Notes: generated from the sequence alone by a model not told the origin. A stretch of 64,000 nucleotides of DNA from Marinomonas sp. IMCC 4694 (GCF_008122525.1 NZ_VSRV01000001.1:3348001-3412000), one strand, 5' to 3'. Numbered from the stretch's first letter, positions 45,968 to 55,268 are shown. Made by a program: numbers and translations.

Positions 45968-46844
45968 TCACACGGTACGCCGTAAAACCTCTGGGCTGGA
46001 CAAAGCCTTACGTGTCGCTTTATACACGGTGCTGTTAGTCGTTGCCGCGTTTTACTTGATGCCTTTTATCGTTATGTTGCTGACCTCGTTGAAAGACGTT
46101 GAAGAAATTCGCTCTGGCACCTTGCTGTCTTTGCCCGCGGTATTGAATTTCGATTCTTGGTCTAAGGCTTGGTCAAGCGCCTGTACCGGCAGCAGCTGCG
46201 ACGGCATTTCGCCTTTCTTTATGAACTCGTTCCAAATTGTGTTGCCTGCGGTGGCGATCTCGACCCTGCTTGGTGCGATCAATGGTTACGTGATTTCTTT
46301 ATGGAAGTTTCGCGGTAGCGATGTGTTTTTTGCAGCGCTGTTAGTTGGTTGCTTCATTCCTTTCCAAGTCATCTTGTTGCCCATGGCACGTACGTTGGGT
46401 TGGTTAGGCATTGCGAATACCACAACCGGCTTGGTGTTTGTTCACGTGGTGTATGGGGTGGCGTTTACGACTTTGTTCTTCCGTAACTTTTACCAGTCTA
46501 TTCCGGGCGAATTAGTCAAAGCGGCCCGTCTTGATGGAGCCGGTTTCTTCACTATTTTCTATCGTATTATTTTACCCGTATCGACACCGATCATCGTGGT
46601 AACCGTGATTTGGCAGTTTACGCAAATCTGGAACGACTTTCTTTTCGGCGTGGCGTTTTCTGGCTTTGATACTCAGCCGGTCACCGTTGCTTTGAACAAC
46701 TTAGTTAACACCAGCTTTGGCGGTAAAGAGTACAACGTAGACATGGCCGCGGCCATTATTGCCGCTTTACCAACCCTTGCTGTGTATGTGTTTGCCGGTA
46801 AATATTTCGTCCGCGGCTTAACCGCGGGTGCGGTCAAAGGCTAG
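45960..46844 (+). CDS. gtsC: Sugar ABC transporter permease, GtsC-like
   Basis: The start at 45960 (MSNHTVRRKTSG) is supported by GAGGTG 8 nt upstream; a GTG three codons earlier lacks a good site. The 294-residue protein has about six spans and the docking loop AARLDGAGFFTIFYRIILPVSTP. It is the MalG/UgpE type and pairs with the preceding permease. Confidence 0.92.
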   Translation: MSNHTVRRKTSGLDKALRVALYTVLLVVAAFYLMPFIVMLLTSLKDVEEIRSGTLLSLPAVLNFDSWSKAWSSACTGSSCDGISPFFMNSFQIVLPAVAISTLLGAINGYVISLWKFRGSDVFFAALLVGCFIPFQVILLPMARTLGWLGIANTTTGLVFVHVVYGVAFTTLFFRNFYQSIPGELVKAARLDGAGFFTIFYRIILPVSTPIIVVTVIWQFTQIWNDFLFGVAFSGFDTQPVTVALNNLVNTSFGGKEYNVDMAAAIIAALPTLAVYVFAGKYFVRGLTAGAVKG

Positions 46845-46940
46845 GCCTTTTCACACAAACCAACACAATACGAACAAGCACAACGCGTGGGCCTTTATAC
46901 GACACCGCCCACGCCATTTGACCTTATTTGGAGTACTAAC

Positions 46941-48050
46941 ATGGCTAACCTTGTCATCGATAATGTGAAAAAAAGCTACGGCAACACAGAAATTTTAAAA
47001 GGCATTAATATTTCCATCAAAGCGGGTGAATTCCTGATTTTGGTAGGGCCGTCCGGTTGTGGTAAATCCACGTTGATGAACTCCATTGCCGGCCTTGAAG
47101 AAGTGACCGAAGGCCGTATTCTCATCGCCGATAACGACGTAACCCACACCAGCCCAAAAGATCGTGACATCGCAATGGTGTTCCAGTCTTATGCTTTGTA
47201 CCCAAACATGACCGTTGAGCAGAACATCTCTTTTGGTTTGGAGATGCGCAAAGTCCCTAAAGCTGAACGTGATGTAGAAGTACAGCGCGTGGCAGAGATG
47301 CTGCAAATTAACCATTTATTAAACCGTAAACCCGCGCAATTATCAGGTGGACAGCGCCAACGTGTCGCCATGGGGCGTGCTTTAGCTCGTCGTCCTCAGC
47401 TTTATTTGTTCGATGAGCCATTGTCTAACTTAGACGCAAAACTGCGCGTAGAAATGCGTACCGAGATCAAAAAATTGCACCAAAAACTCGGCACAACCAT
47501 CGTGTATGTCACCCACGATCAAATCGAAGCCATGACACTCGCCGACCGTATCGCGGTGATGAAAGATGGCGAAGTACAACAGCTTGGCTCACCACAAGAA
47601 ATTTATGACAATCCGGCTAACTTGTTTGTCGCAGGGTTTATGGGCTCACCAGCGATGAACTTTATTCCGACGCACGTCATCGAAAAAGACGGTGTCCCCA
47701 TGTTGGAATTAGCCACCAGCACGACCGTTGCCTTGCCATTTCCCAAACCCGATGCACTCAAAGGCTATGTTGGTAAAACCGTGCTGTTGGGGTTACGCCC
47801 CGAAATGATCACAGAACCGCAGCCGCACAAAGAAGGCCAGCCATTTGTCACAGTGACCGACGTGGAAGTGGAAGTCACGGAGCCCATGGGCGCCGACACC
47901 ATGATTTTAACCCGTGTTAACGACGCCGAAATCAACTGCCGCTCTAACCCTATGTACCCAGCGAAAGCGGGCGCCATTATTAAAATGATGTTTGATACTT
48001 CCAAAGCGGTTGTATTCGACCAAGCGTCAGGCAAACGCCTCGATCTCTAA
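46941..48050 (+). CDS. Sugar ABC transporter ATP-binding protein, MalK/UgpC family
   Basis: The start at 46941 (MANLVIDNVKKSYGN) has TTGGAG upstream and matches the family; 18 upstream residues in frame are rejected. Motifs in 369 residues are Walker A GPSGCGKSTLMN, LSGGQRQRVAMGRALARRP, Walker B LYLFDEPLSNLD and VYVTHDQIEAMT. A C-terminal TOBE/OB regulatory domain follows (GLRPEMITEP, MGADTMIL). It energises the GtsABC-like importer. Confidence 0.95.
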   Translation: MANLVIDNVKKSYGNTEILKGINISIKAGEFLILVGPSGCGKSTLMNSIAGLEEVTEGRILIADNDVTHTSPKDRDIAMVFQSYALYPNMTVEQNISFGLEMRKVPKAERDVEVQRVAEMLQINHLLNRKPAQLSGGQRQRVAMGRALARRPQLYLFDEPLSNLDAKLRVEMRTEIKKLHQKLGTTIVYVTHDQIEAMTLADRIAVMKDGEVQQLGSPQEIYDNPANLFVAGFMGSPAMNFIPTHVIEKDGVPMLELATSTTVALPFPKPDALKGYVGKTVLLGLRPEMITEPQPHKEGQPFVTVTDVEVEVTEPMGADTMILTRVNDAEINCRSNPMYPAKAGAIIKMMFDTSKAVVFDQASGKRLDL

Positions 48051-48088
48051 CCGGTTTCATTGGTAATCGTTTCGCTGTGTTCAGCGCG

Positions 48089-48127
48089 CCTGTGTCAGAG
48101 ATGATGTCTCTTTCACAGGTTTTTTTT
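48089..48127 (+). terminator. Terminator of the sugar transporter operon
   Basis: CCTGTG..AGAGA pairs with TCTCT..CACAGG around a short loop, followed by eight T. Confidence 0.85.
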
Positions 48128-48216
48128 GTTTAAAACACACGCAGAAAAATATAGTGTGTAAAACGTGTACTCCTTATCGCTACCATCACATCCAAACGCC
48201 ACATCGAGACCTCACT

Positions 48217-48792
48217 ATGAATCAAGCCAAAGGGCACCTCAAACAAAACCCGATTCACTACGCCTGTCGTGTCACCGCGCTGGGCTGGATGATCATGGCG
48301 ACGACCGACAAAGGCGTTTGCTGTGTGCAATTCGGTGACGACGAAATCGCCCTTGTGTCGCTCTTAAGCCTTGAGTTCCCAGACACTGAGCTTAGGCTTG
48401 GAAGCCATCAAGCCTCACCAAGGCTGAACGACTGGATAAACGCACTAAACGACCACATTTCTCTCGGATCTCCTCGTCCCGATATCCCACTCGACGTTGG
48501 CGGCACCGAATTTCAAGCCATCGTTTGGCAGTGTTTATTGAACATACCTGAAGGCAACACGTGCAGTTACGGTGAACTGGCCGCACAAATTGATCGCCCT
48601 AACGCGGTGCGTGCTGTCGGCACGGCCTGCGGTAAAAACCGCATCGCGGTGCTCATTCCTTGTCATCGAGTACGGCGCCATGATGGTCACCTCGGAGGCT
48701 ATCGTTGGGGACTGGAACGCAAACACGCACTGCTTGATAACGAAGCAAAAGCGGCTACCCACAAGGCTCCCTACAAGAGGGAAACAACCTGA
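48217..48792 (+). CDS. ogt: Methylated-DNA-protein cysteine methyltransferase
   Basis: This suicide enzyme removes methyl groups from O6-methylguanine. The start at 48217 (MNQAKGHLKQ) gives 191 residues; an upstream frame exists but adds an unlikely N-terminus. The active-site motif IPCHRV has the acceptor Cys 149, preceded by FQAIVWQCLLNIPEGNTCSYGELA and RAVGTACGKN. It lacks the Ada N-terminal domain and the regulatory helix-turn-helix, so it is Ogt-like or an Ada C-terminal homologue. Confidence 0.92.
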   Translation: MNQAKGHLKQNPIHYACRVTALGWMIMATTDKGVCCVQFGDDEIALVSLLSLEFPDTELRLGSHQASPRLNDWINALNDHISLGSPRPDIPLDVGGTEFQAIVWQCLLNIPEGNTCSYGELAAQIDRPNAVRAVGTACGKNRIAVLIPCHRVRRHDGHLGGYRWGLERKHALLDNEAKAATHKAPYKRETT

Positions 48793-48953
48793 TATTGCAC
48801 AAATGGTCAAAATTACGCCATTGTCTCTCGAACTTGTCACAAATATGAGATACATTTCAAACAGCGCCATTAAGATAAGCCACAGCATAGTGGCATGTGG
48901 TTACCCTCTCTCTAAACATTAGTGCTGACTAATATCATGTAAGGAACAAAGTC

Positions 48954-50561
48954 ATGAAATTATCCACTCGCTTTATCACTCACTTTGCCGTCACCGGGGT
49001 CGCGCTGTCTATTACCGCCTGCTCTGTGATGGGACCGCAACAACCAGATTGGCAAGCTGACAAAGAATATCGTGTCACTATTTTGCACACTAACGACCAT
49101 CACGGACGTTTTTGGCAAAACAGCAATGGCGAATACGGCATGGCCGCGCGTAAAACCCTCATCGATAACATTCGTGAAGAAGTCGCATTAGAAAACGGCA
49201 ACTCTCTCCTGCTGTCCGGTGGTGACATTAACACCGGCGTTCCAGAATCCGATTTACAAGACGCTGAACCCGATTTTCGTGGCATGAACATGCTGAAATA
49301 CGATGCCATGGCACTGGGTAATCATGAGTTTGACAACCCTTTATCGGTCTTGAAGAAACAAAAAGAATGGGCGGGCTTTCCTTTCCTTTCCGCGAATATT
49401 TTAGACGCAAAAACCGGCAAGCCTTTGTTTGAAGCCTACACCATTTTCCAAGTGGATGACCTAAAAGTCGCTGTTGTGGGTTTCACCACGGACGACACGG
49501 CAAAACTGGGTAACCCCGAGTTCCTGGAAGGCATTCGCATTGAATCGCCCATCACGGTTGCTAAAACGCTGATCCCTGAGTTGCGCAAAAAAGCCGATTT
49601 GGTGATCGCTGTGACGCACATGGGCCATTATAAAGACGGCAACCACGGTGGTAATGCACCGGGTGACGTTGCTTTAGCTCGTGCGGTTCCTGGTATTGAT
49701 GTGGTCGTCGGCGGTCACTCACAAAACCCATTGTTTGAACCGGATGAACAGAATGGCACCTTGATTCTTCAAGCGCACGAATGGGGTAAATACGTGGGTC
49801 GCTTAGACTTTGTCTATAAAAATGGCGCCATTGTGGAGTCTGAATACCGTCTTATTCCCGTTAACTTGAAGAAAAAAGTCACCAATGCAGAAGGGAAATC
49901 TGAGCGTGTCTTCCTTGAAGCAGAAATTGCCCAAGACCCTATGATGTTGGACATGTTGACGCCTTTCCAAGAAAAAGGCCAAACGGAGCTAAACGTAGAA
50001 ATTGGCTTCTCCAATGCAGATTTTGTGGGCGACCGCAGCGTTGTTCGTCATCAAGAAACCAATCTGGGCAACCTTATTGCTTTGGCAATGAAACAAAAAG
50101 TGAACGCTGACATTGGCGTGATGAACTCTGGTGGTATTCGTGACAACCTAGAACAAGGCATTGTTACCTATAAGAGCGTATTAAAAGTACAGCCCTTCGC
50201 CAACATGGTGTCTTATGTAGACTTCACAGCGGACGAACTAAGCGATTACCTGTCTGTGGCGGCCGCAAAACAAGCCGGTACCGGCGCTTTTGCGCAGTTT
50301 AGTGGCGTGTCTCTGACACTGATGGGTGACAAAGCCACTAACATCATGGTCAACGGCAAGGCATTGAACGCGGGGCAAACGTACCGTATCGCGATGAATA
50401 ACTACACCGCTTCCGGTGGTGATGGTTACCCTAAAATTGTCGATCATCCAAACTACGTAAACTCAGGTTACGTGGATGCCGATGTGCTTGTTGAATACAT
50501 TCAAAACCACTCCCCTCTTGAAGGCGCAAACTTTGCTCCAACGGGTGCTGTAACGCGTTAA
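48954..50561 (+). CDS. 5'-nucleotidase/UshA-family lipoprotein
   Basis: The 535-residue protein has a lipoprotein signal (VALSITAC, Cys 23), so it is anchored to the outer membrane or held in the periplasm, like Vibrio NutA. The N-terminal metallophosphatase domain has ILHTNDHHGRFW, LSGGDINTG, ALGNHEFDNP, THMGH and VVGGHSQ, the dinuclear metal ligands. The C-terminal nucleotide-recognition domain has MNSGGIRDNLE and NNYTASGGDGYP. It would dephosphorylate external nucleotides to allow nucleoside uptake. AAGGAAC precedes the ATG. Confidence 0.94.
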   Translation: MKLSTRFITHFAVTGVALSITACSVMGPQQPDWQADKEYRVTILHTNDHHGRFWQNSNGEYGMAARKTLIDNIREEVALENGNSLLLSGGDINTGVPESDLQDAEPDFRGMNMLKYDAMALGNHEFDNPLSVLKKQKEWAGFPFLSANILDAKTGKPLFEAYTIFQVDDLKVAVVGFTTDDTAKLGNPEFLEGIRIESPITVAKTLIPELRKKADLVIAVTHMGHYKDGNHGGNAPGDVALARAVPGIDVVVGGHSQNPLFEPDEQNGTLILQAHEWGKYVGRLDFVYKNGAIVESEYRLIPVNLKKKVTNAEGKSERVFLEAEIAQDPMMLDMLTPFQEKGQTELNVEIGFSNADFVGDRSVVRHQETNLGNLIALAMKQKVNADIGVMNSGGIRDNLEQGIVTYKSVLKVQPFANMVSYVDFTADELSDYLSVAAAKQAGTGAFAQFSGVSLTLMGDKATNIMVNGKALNAGQTYRIAMNNYTASGGDGYPKIVDHPNYVNSGYVDADVLVEYIQNHSPLEGANFAPTGAVTR

Positions 50562-50601
50562 TATCATCAAAAAGGCTCAATAAGAGCTCATAAAAAAGCT
50601 C

Positions 50602-50646
50602 AAAAAAAGCGCGAATAGACAGGCTCTATTCGCGCTTTTTTCTTTT
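50602..50646. terminator. Strong terminator after the nucleotidase gene
   Basis: A 16-pair stem AAAAAGCGCGAATAGA/TCTATTCGCGCTTTTT with loop CAGGC; works on both strands and serves the converging small secreted-protein gene too. Confidence 0.9.
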
Positions 50647-50681
50647 TCGTTTCCTGTTCCTATCACACTGAGCTGGACACA

Positions 50682-51209
50682 TTATTTTGTATAGGTCAGC
50701 GTCCATGTCAACGGTGTCGGTAGCTTTTCGGACTCTAACATGGCAGTGTAGCGCAATTCATTCTCACCCAGACGCTGCCAAGTATTGGTACGTTTGCCGC
50801 GCTCGGATTCTAAAATAACCACCACGGAGTCCGACGTTTGCTGATAAGTAGCAAAAATTGCCACGCCCTCTTCGTCTGTTTTCAGCAGTACCTTTTGTGC
50901 ATCCAATGAAATGACATCCGCCTCAAGGCGATCACATTGCCACCGGAACGGCGACGTTGGTCTACTTAATTGCCACTGAGTACAAATCTGTGTTTGTTTT
51001 TTGAGTGCAGGACGCGCTAACGCACGAATAAAGAAATTCATCTCTTGTGCGACATTTTCAACCGCCTGATCAAGGGTCGCTTGTGCTCCCTCTGCATCTT
51101 GCAGCTGCCATGTGCCCGTGACATCGGGTTCATTCGCCTGCACAGTGGTTACCTGAACGCTCGCGGCAAACATCGCGCTGACTAGGCTTATTTTTATCAA
51201 TTGACTCAC
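50682..51209 (-). CDS. Small secreted protein of unknown function
   Basis: I use the GTG at 51209, which has AAGGAG 7 nt upstream and makes the N-terminus a signal peptide (SQLIKISLVSAMFAASVQVTTVQA, cut before NEPDV; quoted in part: LVSAMFAASVQVTTVQA). The frame upstream to 51287 gives a poor N-terminus. The mature part of about 150 residues starts VTGTWQLQDAEG and has four Trp and two Cys (CTQWQ and WQCDR) that could pair. It may be a small beta-sheet periplasmic protein. No family is recognised. Confidence 0.72.
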   Translation of the reverse strand: MSQLIKISLVSAMFAASVQVTTVQANEPDVTGTWQLQDAEGAQATLDQAVENVAQEMNFFIRALARPALKKQTQICTQWQLSRPTSPFRWQCDRLEADVISLDAQKVLLKTDEEGVAIFATYQQTSDSVVVILESERGKRTNTWQRLGENELRYTAMLESEKLPTPLTWTLTYTK

Positions 51210-51305
51210 GGTGTGTCTCCTTATTTTTATTGTTGGAAACATAGTCGCAGAGTTGGGGCGCTTTGTGAGGCGCAAAAACACCCACAATGACTGACATTTA
51301 ACGCC

Positions 51306-51330
51306 AAAAAAATCCAGCCGAAGCTGGATT
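51306..51330 (-). terminator. Terminator after rph
   Basis: AATCCAGC-CGAA-GCTGGATT (51311-51330). On the minus strand a T run follows, so it ends the rph transcript. The stem-loop is identical to the one at 1245-1266. Confidence 0.8.
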
Positions 51331-51358
51331 AGGATATTCGTGTCTCAACACAAAACGC

Positions 51359-52075
51359 TTAACTGGCTAACGCAACACGCTGCGCTTCCAAGATCTCGGC
51401 AATGCCTTTGCGCGCTACGGCCAACATGCCCGCCATGTCTTCATCGCTGAACGCTTCACCTTCGGCGGTGCCCTGAATCTCAATGAAACCGCCCTTGTCG
51501 TTCATAATGACGTTCATGTCTGTTTCGGCATTCGAGTCTTCTGGGTAATCCAAATCCAATACCGGCACGCCTTTGTAAACACCAACAGAAATCGCCGCGA
51601 TGTGCGACACAATGGGGTTCGTTTTGATTTTTTTGCTTTCCACCAGCTTGTTCATCGCATCCGCTAACGCCACAAACCCACCGGTGATCGACGCGGTGCG
51701 TGTGCCACCGTCGGCCTGAATCACGTCGCAGTCAATGGTAATGGTGTTTTCACCCAGCTTTTTTAAATCCACCGCGGCACGCAAAGAGCGACCGATCAAA
51801 CGCTGAATTTCAACGGTGCGGCCACCTTGCTTACCACGAGCCGCCTCTCGATCCATACGACTACCGGTAGAGCGTGGCAACATGCCGTATTCTGCTGTGA
51901 TCCAACCTTGACCTTTGCCTTTCAAAAAACGTGGCACACCTGAAACAACGGTCGCCGTACAAATAACCTTGGTATCGCCACACTCAATAAGAACGGACCC
52001 TTCCGCGTGTTTGGTAAAATTACGAGTGATTTTAAGGGGACGTAACTGATCTACTGCTCTTCCGCTTGGGCGCAT
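51359..52075 (-). CDS. rph: Ribonuclease PH
   Basis: RNase PH trims tRNA 3' ends using phosphate. The start at 52075 (MRPSGRAVDQLRPL) gives 238 residues, the E. coli length; 13 residues upstream in frame are rejected. Motifs: EGSVLIECGDTKVICTATV, GWITAEYGMLPRST, RGKQGGRTVEIQRLIGRSLRAAV (quoted in parts: RTVEIQRLIGRSLRAAVDL) and IDCDVIQADGGTRTASI. It is divergent from yicC, the usual arrangement. Confidence 0.96.
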   Translation of the reverse strand: MRPSGRAVDQLRPLKITRNFTKHAEGSVLIECGDTKVICTATVVSGVPRFLKGKGQGWITAEYGMLPRSTGSRMDREAARGKQGGRTVEIQRLIGRSLRAAVDLKKLGENTITIDCDVIQADGGTRTASITGGFVALADAMNKLVESKKIKTNPIVSHIAAISVGVYKGVPVLDLDYPEDSNAETDMNVIMNDKGGFIEIQGTAEGEAFSDEDMAGMLAVARKGIAEILEAQRVALAS

Positions 52076-52229
52076 ACTTGTTCTCTCTATTATTGAACCG
52101 ATATAAAGCCGCAATTATAACGAACCCACATAAAATTGCGCGCCTTCCCAGCGAAACTCTTGACGATGCGCTACAATATGCCCCTTATTTTAGATCAATC
52201 TTCTCTTTATTTTTATTCAGGTATTTAAC

Positions 52230-53096
52230 ATGACAGCAAGCATGACCGCTTTTTCACGTCAAGAAGCCGTATTTGACTGGGGCACCATCAGCTGGGAAAT
52301 CCGTTCCGTAAACCAGCGCTACCTTGAGCCAAGCTTTCGCCTGCCTGAAAACTTTCGTGAGCTGGAATTCACCTTCCGCGACGTACTGCGCAAAAAGCTC
52401 AACCGCGGCAAACTCGAATGCCAGCTGCGCTTCCAAACGGTCGACAAAGCCGCCACCAGCCTAAACATCAACCCAGACAACGCCCAAGCCCTAGCCCACG
52501 CCATCGACTCGCTCGGTGTTTGGTTCAAAGACCTAGACCCAGCCAACCCGATCGACATTCTAAAATGGCCTGGCATCTTGAGCGAAGAAGGCACCGACTT
52601 CGACATGATGAAAAAAGCCGTCGTCGAGCTATTTAACCAAGGCGTTGAAGAGCTGATTCAAGTTCGTCTGCGCGAAGGCGCCGAGCTCAAAAACATCATC
52701 GAACAGCGCCTCGACGCCATCGATGCTATCGTCGTAGAAGTGCAAGCCAACTTGCCCAACATCATCGCCGCGCAAAAACAAAACCTACTCGACAAACTCG
52801 CCGCCGCCAAAGTCGACCTCGACCCCATGCGCGTCGAAGCGGAAATCGTCATGCTGGCACAAAAAGCCGACGTGGCCGAAGAACTGGATCGCCTCGCCAC
52901 CCACACCAAAGAAGTCCGCCGTCAAATGCAACAAAAAGGCCCCATCGGCCGTCGTTTAGACTTCCTCATGCAAGAACTCAACCGCGAAGCCAACACCCTA
53001 TCGTCTAAATCCATCGTCGTTGAAACCACACAAAGTGCCGTGGAGCTGAAGGTTTTGATTGAGCAAATGAGAGAACAGATCCAGAACATCGAATAG
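52230..53096 (+). CDS. yicC: YicC/YloC family endoribonuclease
   Basis: YicC proteins are endoribonucleases linked to small-RNA and stationary-phase control. The protein starts MTASMTAFSR like E. coli MIRSMTAYAR and has 288 residues. Diagnostic stretches are EIRSVNQRYLEPSFRLPE, LRKKLNRGKLECQLRF and the C-terminal GPIGRRLDFLMQELNREANTLSSKS (quoted in part: RRLDFLMQELNREANTL). The end EQMREQIQNIE is intact. In related bacteria the 3' end of yicC is an attachment site for mobilisable islands, and an island follows here. Confidence 0.96.
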   Translation: MTASMTAFSRQEAVFDWGTISWEIRSVNQRYLEPSFRLPENFRELEFTFRDVLRKKLNRGKLECQLRFQTVDKAATSLNINPDNAQALAHAIDSLGVWFKDLDPANPIDILKWPGILSEEGTDFDMMKKAVVELFNQGVEELIQVRLREGAELKNIIEQRLDAIDAIVVEVQANLPNIIAAQKQNLLDKLAAAKVDLDPMRVEAEIVMLAQKADVAEELDRLATHTKEVRRQMQQKGPIGRRLDFLMQELNREANTLSSKSIVVETTQSAVELKVLIEQMREQIQNIE

Positions 53097-53124
53097 TTTT
53101 TTTACCCGTCCAAGAATGTATTAG

Positions 53125-53172
53125 AAGCCCTGTATTTCCTGGTGAAGAGCCTTGTAAATACAGGGCTTTTTT
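53125..53172 (+). terminator. Terminator after yicC
   Basis: A perfect 13-pair stem AAGCCCTGTATTT/AAATACAGGGCTT followed by a T run. Confidence 0.88.
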
Positions 53173-53226
53173 ATTTTCTCCGTCCAAATCGGTTTGCAGA
53201 TGTCCGTTACCAACTACCTGTTTAGT

Positions 53227-53421
53227 GGTGGGCAGAATGGTGGGCAGTCCCTGTTATTTTGACTCAACAAGCAAAAAGTCAAGGTATCTGGTGAGCAGAT
53301 TTTTGCCTCTATCTCACCACCGCCTTATGCCATCCCCACTTATCGTGCTGCTTGCAGATTGTTCAATCACTCAACTATCGAACCAATCGATAAACAAACA
53401 GTGGTGGGCAATGGTGAGCAA
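53227..53421 (+). repeat. Five GGTGRGCAR motifs before the integrase, candidate recombinase arm sites
   Basis: Same-strand copies lie at 53227-53235, 53239-53247, 53290-53298, 53403-53411 and 53413-53421. They cluster between yicC and the integrase start, where attachment-site arms bound by P4-type integrases or excision factors would be. The 362-nt gap contains no gene. Confidence 0.6.
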
Positions 53422-53458
53422 ATTTTAACGATTTCTTAGGAATATAGAGTAACAAACG

Positions 53459-53986
53459 ATGGCAAAACTAACCGCAACTCAGGTGCAATCTTATGCTCGC
53501 ACCGCAGCAGCAAACAAAAAATACAGTGATGGTAATGGCCTATATTTTTGCGTAAGAAAATCTGGCATGCCGTATTGGATGCTAAGGTATACCAGCCTAA
53601 ACGGACGACGAGAAGCCACGCTCGGTCAATATCCAAGTATGACCTTAGCAGAGGCTCGACTAGAATCGTCTAAAATGCAGCTACAACTTCAGCAAGGTGA
53701 AGATCCATTAGCAATTCGCGCTATTGAAACCATCCCAGAGATCCAAAATGTCAGCCAGCTGTTTCAAGACTGGTATGCCAAAGACTTAAGTCGCCGGTTA
53801 AAGCACCCCAATATACCCAAACGTGTTTTTACCAAAGAGATTGCACCAGTGATTGGTCAACTTCCTATCCAAGCTGTGCGCCCCACACATGTGCGCGAAG
53901 TATTAGAGCGTATTCGAGAAAGTAACAAGCCCCCATTTGCTCACTTACCGTGGGCACCTGGGACAATGGGACAGCAATTGATTTAG
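53459..53986 (+). pseudogene. Truncated P4-type tyrosine integrase
   Basis: The N-terminus is intact: MAKLTATQVQSYARTAAANK and SDGNGLYFCVRKSGMPYWMLRY, then REATLGQYPSMTLAEAR, the DUF4102 arm-binding domain of P4-type integrases. The core-binding domain begins (VSQLFQDWYAKDLSRRL, IGQLPIQAVRPTHVREVLERIRESNKP) and then the frame changes character and stops 17 residues later. The whole catalytic domain with the Arg-His-Arg-Tyr residues is missing; intact relatives have about 400 residues against 175 here. It would be unable to recombine DNA. Breakpoint is near 53930. Confidence 0.85.
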
Positions 53987-54593
53987 CAAGCTTTAGAAGG
54001 TGAATAAGAGGAATTTTAGCCGCCCCAAGAAATGGGGCAATTGGGGCTTTGATTGACAAAAATAGGTCACTAAACATAATCTTCAAGCCAATATGGCCGA
54101 CGCCTCTGCATTTCTGTACGCGTCGGTTCTCATTTCGCCTTGTCACTATCCAGCCATTGCTTTTCCTAGTGATCGCTCGCTTACAAAATACCACACCCAG
54201 CTTTAAGCTAAATCAACCAACCCAATTACTTACTTTGATCCGCTGATGCAATCCCCCATAGGCGTCATTTGCTAATCCATGAGTTTCAACAGCCGGCACA
54301 CACTTCCCCATGCCTTTACCCCCATACACCAAAACCACTGTCCGTTTGGCTTTTGGATCGAAACGCCAAACAGGGAAATTAGACCATTTACTGTTTGGCG
54401 TCTCGATTTTTTGCACTAGCCAAATGCCGCCAAACAGAGCCACATTGGACGATATATTTCAAACAGTTAGCCGCGCACAGGTCATCATAATAAACCGATT
54501 TGACTGGTTAGTTTGATGGCCATTTCTTTCATCTATCTCACCACCGAGTCTGCATCCGACCACTGAAAATAGACGGTATGAAAAACCAACAAG
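53987..54593. other. Non-coding or scrambled stretch of the island
   Basis: No credible gene is seen in these 607 nt. Short minus-strand open frames (54194-53865 and 54443-54213) resemble no known family and could be remnants. A long hairpin, CGAAACGCCAAACAG with CTGTTTGGCGTCTCG (54359-54405, one mismatch), is followed by six T and may be a terminator or the foot of a lost element. TCTATCTCACCACCG at 54532-54546 repeats a sequence at 53308-53322. Confidence 0.45.
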
Positions 54594-55268
54594 GTGATAA
54601 GTGACGTGTTATGGGCAAGTGACAACGATTGGGATAGAAAATGGATACAGCAGGTGGTCGGTTTATTGGTGGGGCATGGCGCGTTTACCCTCTACCCAGC
54701 ACTAAGCCAGTGCGATAATGCGGCCGAACGCTTAACCCGCTGGTTGATCTACCAGTTACCGCGCGTTAAACAAGCGCACCCAGGCTGCCCGATTCACCAA
54801 TGGCTAAATAGCATTGGCTTACAAGTGATCGTAGAAAAATGGCAAAGCCCCGAGCAATGGCCAAACCTGTATTGGCTACCTTTACCTGAGGTTGATGGCC
54901 ACGCGCAAGGCGGGTTGGTTTTGTTACCAGCACATTTGTTACCGGCATATGTGGATGGCACGATTCAAACCAACACAGTGCAAGCAAATACACCGGCCAA
55001 CGCCTGTATCTTTTGGTGCGTTACACCTTTATCTAAAACAGGAAAGCGCGCTACCTTGCACCCCAAACAGCAAAACCGCGCCTTTTGCCTGCCCAGCTCG
55101 CCGGAGCAAATGGGCAAATCGTGCACGGGGTTGTTACTGAGTGGCTTAAGAAAAGAAAGCCAAAAACGAAACGGCAAAGTGGTCAGCCACCAAATCAACC
55201 TAGCGCTGCTGCACCACCTTTGTGGGCCGGAGAATGATGTCTGGATTACTCAAGAGCTTATGGCTTAA
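54594..55268 (+). CDS. Hypothetical island protein
   Basis: A 224-residue open frame (GTG first codon; the true start is uncertain because no clear ribosome site precedes it). No membrane span or signal peptide is visible, and no family is recognised. The N-terminal part is Trp-rich and compact (WASDNDWDRKWIQQVVGLL, QWPNLYWLPLPEVDGHAQGGLVLLPAHLLP in part), and the C-terminus ends in HHLCGPENDVWITQELMA. It converges on the antitoxin gene with a 4-nt overlap of the two ends. Codon use looks like a real gene; it may be an island cargo gene or a fragment. Confidence 0.5.
   Translation: MISDVLWASDNDWDRKWIQQVVGLLVGHGAFTLYPALSQCDNAAERLTRWLIYQLPRVKQAHPGCPIHQWLNSIGLQVIVEKWQSPEQWPNLYWLPLPEVDGHAQGGLVLLPAHLLPAYVDGTIQTNTVQANTPANACIFWCVTPLSKTGKRATLHPKQQNRAFCLPSSPEQMGKSCTGLLLSGLRKESQKRNGKVVSHQINLALLHHLCGPENDVWITQELMA

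Noticed and set aside
53865..54194. Minus-strand frame of 109 codons over the integrase end
   Set aside because: It overlaps the integrase fragment on the opposite strand and has no recognisable family; kept only as part of the gene-free stretch.
54213..54443. Minus-strand frame of 76 codons
   Set aside because: It spans the long hairpin and has no supporting start site or similarity.
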